Origin: Chitinophaga pinensis
GTDB lineage: Bacteria; Bacteroidota; Bacteroidia; NS11-12g; UBA955
Direction: 5' to 3'
Assembly (NCBI GenBank): GCA_945860565.1
Contig: CAMAQS010000010.1
Coordinates: 1-48,106, forward strand
DNA length: 48,106 nucleotides
Under the pieces are notes generated by a model that saw only the letters and a list, made by a program, of their open reading frames with translations, was not told the DNA's origin and searched no databases. Both the position numbers and the translations under genes were made by a program. Within the stretch, counting starts at the first letter, position 1, and each line of letters begins with the position of its first letter. Below are positions 41,576-48,106 of the stretch, piece after piece.

Positions 41576-43870
41576 TTGAAAAAAGTATTCTCATATTGTT
41601 TGTTTTTAATAGCTGGAATGTCTTTGGGTCAAGGCTTAATCCAAAATGGGGGTTACATTGTAGTTAGCAGTGGCGCCAACATAGTTGTAGACGGAACTTC
41701 AGGTAATTATTCAGCTGCAGGTAATCCTATCATTGACCTGTCTCCAAATAGTTATTTAATTGTTACTGGCAATTGGATTAACAATGGATCTACTGGCGTT
41801 TTCAAAGACAATGACGGAAGGGTTGAATTAAAAGGTTCGGTTGTAACAATATTGGGTAGTGCTATGACTTCATTTCCAGATTTAAATTTAACCGGAAATG
41901 GAAATGTAAATATGTTAACGGATGTTTTGGTTGGTGGTGGTTTTTCTGGAGGTGGCAATGGAATACTAAGATTGCAAAACAGTAAACTAAACTTACAAGG
42001 CCGAAAGCTAATTTTAAACAATCGAACTCCCAACGCAGTTACTTTTTTGAGCAACGGTGGCATCATTTCAGAAACCAACTCTAGCCTGGGTTACGGAAAA
42101 GTACAATGGAATATTAGAAGTGGCGCTGCGGGACCTGTTTTCTTGGTCCCATTTATGAATGCAAGTGGGGTAAACATTCATACTCAAATTACAGTAAATT
42201 CCATTGGAACCTCTAATCTCGATTCTGGTTTCATTACAATAAGCACCTACCCTACAAGCAACGTACCTATTCCGAATAATAGGCCATTGCCAACAGGCGT
42301 TTTTAATTCAGACAATGAGTGTGATGGTGAGAACAGTGAACGTTTTGCCAACCGTTTTTGGGTAATTGAAGACGGCTCTTACACAGCAAAACCAGATCTT
42401 ACTTTGGATTTCCAATATGCAGATTTAGACATTACTGGCAGTTTCGACAAAATTAACGAAACATATATTGGGGCTTTAAAATGGAATAATACTATTTCTA
42501 AATGGCAATTTCCTACTGTTGGAAAACTCAATGCCAGTGCAAATAAAGTAAACTATAGGGCCAAAACGAATTATGCGGGTGTTTGGACGCTTAGCGATAC
42601 AACACCTTTTCCCAAAGCCGCTTTTTCTGTAATTGGAAATTGCGAAAAAGACAGTGTCGCTTTTACGGATGTGTCAGGTGTGCTTGCCGACAAAATCGTA
42701 CAATGGCAGTGGTCTTTTGGAGACGGAAAACTAAGCGGCGATCAGCATCCTATTCATTTTTATTCTCCTGAGGGATTGTTTGGCGTGCAGTTGGTCATTC
42801 GCTCTCAATCGGGTTGCCAAGATACAGCTTTGAAAACAATCCAAATTATTGCAGCCCCCGATGCCCAATTTACACTTAAAGATACCTGCGAAAATAGTGA
42901 AGTAAAGTTGGAGTCCTTTAGTTGGCCCGGTGCGGGATTTATAGTGGGTCAGTATTGGGATTTTGGCGATGGGAGTGCACAAGTAAGTGGAAAATCGGCA
43001 AAACATTTTTATGGTGCCGTGGGATTGCCTGAAATTCGTTTGATTGTTTACAACAGTAAAGGCTGCAAAGATACTGCACTATGGGAAACCTATATTGCGC
43101 CGAAACCTTACGCCTATTCTCAGTTTACAAATGATTGTGAAGGGAGTGATATCGCATTTACAAACGGATCTACTGCCGGTGGGGGTAGCCTTACAAAATA
43201 CGCATGGGATTTTGGAAATGGTAGACGCTCTTCAACTCCATCGGATTTAGTAAATTATGGGGATTATGGCACATTTCCGGTAAGTCTATCTGTGTCTAAT
43301 AGCTTTGGATGTAGCGACACCATGGTTCGGACTATTGAAATTTACCCAAGGGCAGTGGCAAGTTTTAGTTATTCTCCTTTTGAACCTAAAATGAATGAAC
43401 CTGTATCTTTTACAAGCACAAGCAAACATGCAACAACTTGGGAATGGTCTTTTGGGGATGGTTACTTTGAAACAATTGAAACTCCAAACCATACCTATGC
43501 CACCCACGATGTATATTCTGTTACTTTGGTGGCCAATACAAATTACGGTTGTTCTGATACCATTGTTATTCCCGTTAATGTAAAGTCAATACCGTTATAT
43601 TGGTTTTCCAATAGCTTTACGCCAGGCACGACAGAAGGTAAGAATGATTTATTTGGATTAGAAACCCCTTTGCGCATCACAGAATTTGAATTAAGAATCA
43701 TTAACCGTTGGGGTCAACAAATATACTATTCAACTGATCCAAACACAAAATGGGATGGTCGTGTAAATGGCGAATTGTGCCCTACAGGACAATACATTTA
43801 CTACGCCACTTTTAAAAGTCCAGAAAAGGAAATTCAGGTATATAATGGCACAGTTTATTTAATGCGTTAA
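41576..43870 (+). CDS. PKD-repeat surface protein with T9SS type B sorting domain (CHU_C)
   Basis: This 764-residue protein has a signal peptide (YCLFLIAGMSLGQG), a beta-rich N-terminal region, four PKD-type domains between about residues 345 and 680 (each with a WSFGDG, WDFGDG or WDFGNG motif), and a C-terminal CHU_C/type B sorting domain (WFSNSFTPGT, then FELRIINRWGQQIYYS and PTGQYIYYATFK). It is exported by T9SS and probably kept at the surface. The start is TTG, 9 bp after the S74 protein stop; it directly precedes a good signal peptide. The pair is probably co-transcribed. Its stop shares TTAA with the convergent regulator gene. Confidence 0.9.
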   Translation: MKKVFSYCLFLIAGMSLGQGLIQNGGYIVVSSGANIVVDGTSGNYSAAGNPIIDLSPNSYLIVTGNWINNGSTGVFKDNDGRVELKGSVVTILGSAMTSFPDLNLTGNGNVNMLTDVLVGGGFSGGGNGILRLQNSKLNLQGRKLILNNRTPNAVTFLSNGGIISETNSSLGYGKVQWNIRSGAAGPVFLVPFMNASGVNIHTQITVNSIGTSNLDSGFITISTYPTSNVPIPNNRPLPTGVFNSDNECDGENSERFANRFWVIEDGSYTAKPDLTLDFQYADLDITGSFDKINETYIGALKWNNTISKWQFPTVGKLNASANKVNYRAKTNYAGVWTLSDTTPFPKAAFSVIGNCEKDSVAFTDVSGVLADKIVQWQWSFGDGKLSGDQHPIHFYSPEGLFGVQLVIRSQSGCQDTALKTIQIIAAPDAQFTLKDTCENSEVKLESFSWPGAGFIVGQYWDFGDGSAQVSGKSAKHFYGAVGLPEIRLIVYNSKGCKDTALWETYIAPKPYAYSQFTNDCEGSDIAFTNGSTAGGGSLTKYAWDFGNGRRSSTPSDLVNYGDYGTFPVSLSVSNSFGCSDTMVRTIEIYPRAVASFSYSPFEPKMNEPVSFTSTSKHATTWEWSFGDGYFETIETPNHTYATHDVYSVTLVANTNYGCSDTIVIPVNVKSIPLYWFSNSFTPGTTEGKNDLFGLETPLRITEFELRIINRWGQQIYYSTDPNTKWDGRVNGELCPTGQYIYYATFKSPEKEIQVYNGTVYLMR

Positions 43871-44508
43871 TCTACAATCAGCATTTCTATGTGGTTTCGG
43901 TGCAATGCGAGTATTCCGCGTTGCTCCATTTTCTTCAGCAATCTTGAAATGACTTCACGTGACGTATTTAAATCGTTGGCAATGGCCTGATGGGAAACCG
44001 GAATGTCGTTATTTTTTTGTTGATTGAGTTGTTTTTTAAGATAAAACTCCAACCGTTCATCCATACTCCTAAAAGCAACAGAATCTAAAACTTCTAGGAC
44101 TTCTTCAAATCTATTGCGATAGGTATTTATAACAAATTCTTGCCATGATAAAAAATCGCGCACCCACTCATTGACTTTGTTCATAGGAAGCATTAAGATT
44201 TCTGAATTTTCCACTGCTAGGCCCATTACTTGACTGGCTTCTTGATTCCTAAGGCATGATAATGACATGGCACAAGCTTGTCCACTCTTGAGATAATACA
44301 AGAAAAACTCCCCGCCGTCATCCCCTTCTCTATTAATTTTGATTGTCCCTGTAAGCACAATCATTGCAGAGGTGAGGTGCTCTCCCGTGCGAATAATTAC
44401 CTGCCCGGACTCAATTTCTTTAACCACTCCTTCATGGGCAATTTGCGCCAACAATTCTGAATCGATATTGGGAAATTTACTTTTGAGCTGTTCAATAGAA
44501 ATTTTCAT
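43867..44508 (-). CDS. Crp/Fnr family transcriptional regulator
   Basis: This 213-residue protein has an N-terminal cyclic-nucleotide-binding-like beta-barrel (about residues 20-125, GQVIIRTGEHLTSAMIVLTG) and a C-terminal winged helix with VSHQAIANDLNTSREVISR near residue 170 as the recognition helix. It lacks the cysteine set of oxygen-sensing Fnr and the full cAMP phosphate-binding Arg-Ser pair, so the signal is unknown. It is divergent from the 691-residue lipoprotein gene across a 333-bp region with two inverted repeats and may regulate it; this is an inference. Confidence 0.92.
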   Translation of the reverse strand: MKISIEQLKSKFPNIDSELLAQIAHEGVVKEIESGQVIIRTGEHLTSAMIVLTGTIKINREGDDGGEFFLYYLKSGQACAMSLSCLRNQEASQVMGLAVENSEILMLPMNKVNEWVRDFLSWQEFVINTYRNRFEEVLEVLDSVAFRSMDERLEFYLKKQLNQQKNNDIPVSHQAIANDLNTSREVISRLLKKMEQRGILALHRNHIEMLIVD

Positions 44509-44688
44509 AATGGGCGAATATCACTCAAAAAAACCAATAAACGAACGGTTTATATACATTAGCCAGGGAATATGTATTAGAAAATATAATATGCCATCGA
44601 ATCCTTTTGAAATCAGGAGTTCTACTCACTTAAGTTCGCTCACCATATCATTAAAACATGCCTCCTTATGTAAATAGATAAATTGTTA

Positions 44689-44715
44689 AGACTTCGGAGC
44701 CTAAAGACGAAGTCT
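44689..44715. repeat. 8-bp inverted repeat in the regulator-lipoprotein gap
   Basis: AGACTTCG and CGAAGTCT are perfectly complementary across an 11-base loop. It has no T-run, so it is more likely an operator or RNA structure than a terminator. Confidence 0.5.
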
Positions 44716-44793
44716 CAAAGCATTTTCCAGATTAAAACAACATTAAGAATATCCAAATTATGCAGTAAATGCTTAAATTATGTTGAATAATGA

Positions 44794-44816
44794 CTATTAT
44801 TGCGAAGTAATAATAG
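44794..44816. repeat. AT-rich inverted repeat upstream of the lipoprotein gene
   Basis: CTATTATT and AATAATAG are perfect arms around GCGAAGT, 26 bp before the ATG at 44842. The position fits an operator or a leader hairpin. Confidence 0.45.
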
Positions 44817-44841
44817 TGTAAATGTTTAACAAAATACATCA

Positions 44842-46917
44842 ATGAAAAAATCAAATCTCATTTTCACCCTATTAACATTGAGTTTTTTTAGCATTCAATG
44901 CAAGAAAAACGAAACAGATTTTGGGAAATACGACAAATTTAAAATTAACCCCGAGCTACTTACTCCTTTGGCAACTGCAAAAATCAAAGCGGGTGATCTC
45001 CTCAAAAGTGACAGTATAATAAAATATGATCCCGATGGAAAGGTGAGGTTGGAATTTGCCCAAAGTGATGTGCTTACTTTAAGCTTTGATTCATTGGTAG
45101 ATAACATTCAATTAGACAAAGCCACTAGAAACTTTAAAATTCCTGAAATTTCTGCATTGCGTGTGAATCAAAACACAGATATTCCACTGCAAACAGTGGT
45201 AAATACTTTTGACCCTTACGTTAAAGATTCCTTCAATGCTAAAAACGGAACAACCGATACTTTCCGCAGCGTTGATGGAAAATTAACAACCATAGAAGGA
45301 ATTCCAGCAAATTCAAACTTTGAATATTTGAAAATTTCTAAGGGGATGTTGTATTTTACAGTTACCAATCGAATTCCAACTGAAATAGATACCATGCAAT
45401 TGGTCATTTATGACATGTTGCCAACTCCACATATCTTAGGTACATTAAATTACTTAAATATTGCTTCGAACACATCAAAAATTGACAGTTTCAGCATCGC
45501 TGGAATACAATTAAGCAATACCTTCGGCTATACCATGCCTACTATCAGTATTTTGCAAAGCCCAGACAAGGTTCTTATCAACCTGTCTGACGTCATTCGC
45601 ATAAATGTAAGCAGTGGTGATATTTTGTGTTATGCGGGAAAATCTAAATTACCCGCCCAAACAATTATAAGTAACGACTATTTTGAAATTATAGATCCAA
45701 CTTCAGGTTCAGATGTTAGACTTACTAATATTGAAATGGGAAATGCCTTGGCTCAGTTTGGTACAACCACAGATTTAGATGTGCAATTAAAAAGTGTTTC
45801 AATTTATTTCCCAGATATAACAGTGGGTGGCATTAAATTAGATACGCTCAAAGTTTTGGCTACATCTGGAAACATCAATGGACAATTGGATCTTACCAAC
45901 GCCAATATAAATTTAGCATACGACCCTAATCAACCATACAACAAACTCAGAGTAGAAGTTGGAATCGCTGTTGATGCCACTACTAATCTGGTGGTTTTTG
46001 ATACTTCCATGCTCATTACAGCCACATTTGACCCTTCAGCAGCAGAATTTGCTTATGTAGATGGTTATTTAGGACGAAAAACCTACGATGTAGATATTGA
46101 GAATTTAGATGTTAGCCAACTGTCAGAATTGGGAAAAGGAATTCGCATGGAAGACCCTAAAATGAAGATAATGGTTAAAAATTCATTTGGTATCCCTATG
46201 TTGCTCGAATTAGATATTACAGCTAAAGATGCCAATGGCAATTCAGCACCTATGAATGTTCAAGACATGACTTTCCCCTTCCCTTCTATTGCTGAAAGAG
46301 GAACAGTGAAAACCCAAGATTTTAATATAGACAAAAGCAATTCAAACATTGTTAACTGCTTGGGAATGCCAGCAAAGTTCTTTGACGTTAAAGGAAAAGC
46401 AACCTTGAATCCTGATGGTTTCCAAGGCAATTACACCAACCACATAACAAAAAACAGTCTCATTAATCTTGGATTTGCAGCAGATATTCCAATGACTTTT
46501 ACCGCCAAAGATTTTACTTTCCAAGATACATTAGAGGGTGCCAGTCAATTAACTGGTTTAGACGATGTAGAATTTGTAGAATTAAAAATTAAAACCATCA
46601 ATGGATTTCCATTGGGTGGTACTTTAGATTTAGCTTTCACGGATGCAAAATATGTTCTAATTGACGACTTAGTAGATGTTTCATTATTGATACCGGGTGA
46701 CATAGATGCGAATGGACGCGTAATCAAATCTTCTGAGAATATGACTACAATCCTTATTGACCGACTGTTATTGAATAAATTAGATAGGAAAGATGCCAAA
46801 TACATTATTCTTAAGACCAAATTCAACACCAATAATAACGGCACAACACCCGTAAGTATTTATACAGACAATTCACTTGAAGTTTCATTGGCTATAAGAG
46901 CTAAAATCAAACAATAA
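44842..46917 (+). CDS. Large putative lipoprotein of unknown function
   Basis: This 691-residue protein has a signal peptide ending in a lipobox-like Cys (LTLSFFSIQCKKNE). The mature part is beta-rich throughout, with many Asp, Asn and Thr residues, and no T9SS domain. The repeated style of short strands such as VRLTNIEMGNAL, DLDVQLKSVSIYFPD and LDLAFTDAKYVLI suggests several beta-sandwich domains, but I cannot name a family. It is followed after 22 bp by a DUF5723-type outer-membrane protein, so the two are probably co-transcribed and may form a surface pair. Confidence 0.78.
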   Translation: MKKSNLIFTLLTLSFFSIQCKKNETDFGKYDKFKINPELLTPLATAKIKAGDLLKSDSIIKYDPDGKVRLEFAQSDVLTLSFDSLVDNIQLDKATRNFKIPEISALRVNQNTDIPLQTVVNTFDPYVKDSFNAKNGTTDTFRSVDGKLTTIEGIPANSNFEYLKISKGMLYFTVTNRIPTEIDTMQLVIYDMLPTPHILGTLNYLNIASNTSKIDSFSIAGIQLSNTFGYTMPTISILQSPDKVLINLSDVIRINVSSGDILCYAGKSKLPAQTIISNDYFEIIDPTSGSDVRLTNIEMGNALAQFGTTTDLDVQLKSVSIYFPDITVGGIKLDTLKVLATSGNINGQLDLTNANINLAYDPNQPYNKLRVEVGIAVDATTNLVVFDTSMLITATFDPSAAEFAYVDGYLGRKTYDVDIENLDVSQLSELGKGIRMEDPKMKIMVKNSFGIPMLLELDITAKDANGNSAPMNVQDMTFPFPSIAERGTVKTQDFNIDKSNSNIVNCLGMPAKFFDVKGKATLNPDGFQGNYTNHITKNSLINLGFAADIPMTFTAKDFTFQDTLEGASQLTGLDDVEFVELKIKTINGFPLGGTLDLAFTDAKYVLIDDLVDVSLLIPGDIDANGRVIKSSENMTTILIDRLLLNKLDRKDAKYIILKTKFNTNNNGTTPVSIYTDNSLEVSLAIRAKIKQ

Positions 46918-46939
46918 ATATCAGTTTTAGCAAAAAATC

Positions 46940-48106
46940 ATGAAAAAAACCATTTTATTAACCGCACTTTTTGCAACTGCTTTTTTAAGCTATAAGCAAG
47001 CGTCTGCGCAGAATATGTTCGATTGGAACAACCGTCACATGTCGCAATCCAATCAATTGAATCCAGCATTTTTACCACAATACCGTTCAACATTCAGCTT
47101 TTTTAGAGCTGGTGCTGGTTTGGATTTCGCTGGAGCAAATTTAAATTCGATTTTCAACAATACTGAAACCCAAATCCAAACGGCTAACCGTATTTCAAAT
47201 GAAACAGAAAAACAATTTGGTTTTGATGTTTTTAACTCCACGGATTTTTTTAGGTTCGGCTACCGTAGTGCAAAATCTTATTTTGCATTTAACAGTTCAG
47301 TTCATGTAGAAGGTTCAGTACGCCTGCCAAAAGATATTATGGGTCTGGCATATTTTGGAAATGCAGCTTACATAGAAAAAGACGCCAATTTAGATTTTTC
47401 TGGGACAGATATAAAAGCATATGTACAAAATCAGCTGAGTTATGGTAGACATATTACCAATGAATTATCTGTTGGTGTGAATGTGGCCATGTTAAATGGA
47501 TTGATGCACATGGGTCTAAACAATGCTGGCTTTACCATTAACACCGATACTGGAGTGAATTCTATTTACCAAATGAAATTCAATGGTGGAATTCAAGGTA
47601 ACGCGTCATTATTGGGTGTTGATGTGCAACAACTTATTGATAGTGGCAATTATGACGTAGGAAAAGCCATCGAAAACCAGTTAAACAACTATTCATTGTC
47701 TAGCAATAGAGGCTTTGCATATGGATTTGGGGCTGTTTATAGACTAAGTGAAAAAATCAGACTTTCCGGTTCTGTTCAAAATATTGGCTCGATCAAGTGG
47801 AATGTTGGCGCTACAGAAATATCTATGCCGAACACCAGCTGGACTTGGTCTGGATTGGACACCAATCAAGTGGAAAATTTAAACAACGATGTAGGGCAAC
47901 AAATTTTAGATACCATTTCGAGTAGATTCGATTTAAGTGCTAAAAAAGTAGACTCCTATGTAACCAAATTGAAACCAAGATATACAGTGGGTGCAGAATA
48001 TTTCTTTACCCCTAGGACGTACGTTCAAATGGTAGGTGGATATGGATTTGGAGCAAAAGGCGACAAATCATTTGTTTCAGCATCGTTTCATAAAGAATTG
48101 GGTGAA
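46940..48106 (+). CDS. DUF5723-like outer-membrane beta-barrel protein (3' truncated by window edge)
   Basis: The frame is open from the ATG at 46940 to the last base, giving the first 389 residues. A signal peptide (LTALFATAFLSYKQASAQ) precedes the mature start NMFDWNNRHMSQSNQLNPAF, which resembles the DUF5723/PorV-like opening with a conserved NPAF motif. The rest alternates aromatic-rich strands (SYFAFNSSVHVEGSV, LRLSGSVQNIGSIKW-like) typical of FadL-type barrels. It is probably an integral outer-membrane protein. The C-terminal part lies outside the window. Confidence 0.8.
   Translation, partial: MKKTILLTALFATAFLSYKQASAQNMFDWNNRHMSQSNQLNPAFLPQYRSTFSFFRAGAGLDFAGANLNSIFNNTETQIQTANRISNETEKQFGFDVFNSTDFFRFGYRSAKSYFAFNSSVHVEGSVRLPKDIMGLAYFGNAAYIEKDANLDFSGTDIKAYVQNQLSYGRHITNELSVGVNVAMLNGLMHMGLNNAGFTINTDTGVNSIYQMKFNGGIQGNASLLGVDVQQLIDSGNYDVGKAIENQLNNYSLSSNRGFAYGFGAVYRLSEKIRLSGSVQNIGSIKWNVGATEISMPNTSWTWSGLDTNQVENLNNDVGQQILDTISSRFDLSAKKVDSYVTKLKPRYTVGAEYFFTPRTYVQMVGGYGFGAKGDKSFVSASFHKELGE

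Larger units (their letters stand above)
44509..44841. other. Divergent intergenic region with two hairpins
   Basis: This 333-bp gap between a regulator and a lipoprotein gene has no ORF I would call. It contains the inverted repeats listed at 44689-44715 and 44794-44816. No exact TAnnTTTG box was recognised for either gene. Confidence 0.6.

Overview
The window comes from a bacterium of the phylum Bacteroidota, most likely an aquatic Flavobacteriales-like lineage. The evidence is low GC, almost no Shine-Dalgarno sequences, TAnnTTTG-type -7 promoter boxes, two type A and one type B type IX secretion (T9SS) C-terminal sorting domains, a TonB-dependent receptor, a CHU_C/PKD protein and a DUF5723-type outer-membrane protein. 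The exact genus cannot be read from the sequence. No rRNA, tRNA, CRISPR array or prophage was found.

Layout. 1-9062 is mainly housekeeping: the 3' end of an arginine decarboxylase gene, then a minus-strand group (2[4Fe-4S] ferredoxin, NlpC/P60 hydrolase, an unknown 148-residue protein, an 831-residue secreted protein, a sodium:solute symporter), a phosphodiesterase, a uridine-kinase-like protein, a YwqK/MORN-type protein and a MmcQ/YjbR protein. 9063-9131 is a long imperfect palindrome filling the gap between two convergent genes. 9134-16609 is a minus-strand surface module: two T9SS cargo proteins, a lipoprotein and a TonB-dependent receptor. 16706-36668 is a nearly gap-free 20-kb minus-strand polysaccharide locus: a BY-kinase (Wzc-like), an ABC half-transporter, ten glycosyltransferases, an O-antigen polymerase/ligase-like protein and four different sulfotransferases. 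It predicts a sulfated surface or exopolysaccharide. 36669-37606 holds a REP-associated tyrosine transposase (IS200-like HUH/Y1) with one palindromic repeat upstream and a five-unit array, mostly at 41-bp spacing, downstream. 37758-39667 encodes a cyclophilin-FKBP fusion and a zinc-ribbon methyltransferase. 39770-43870 encodes a secreted adhesin-like protein with a self-cleaving S74 chaperone domain and a PKD/T9SS type B protein. 43867-44508 is a Crp/Fnr regulator. 44842 to the end is a large lipoprotein and a DUF5723-type outer-membrane protein, cut by the window edge.

How it works together. Most of the window builds the cell surface: polysaccharide synthesis, sulfation and export, T9SS-displayed proteins and TonB uptake. 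The most system-like element is the transposase with its palindromes. The same palindrome core lies 28 kb away as a REPIN-like doublet in another intergenic gap, which suggests a domesticated RAYT/REP system in Bacteroidota. The sulfotransferase-rich polysaccharide locus is the other main item of interest.
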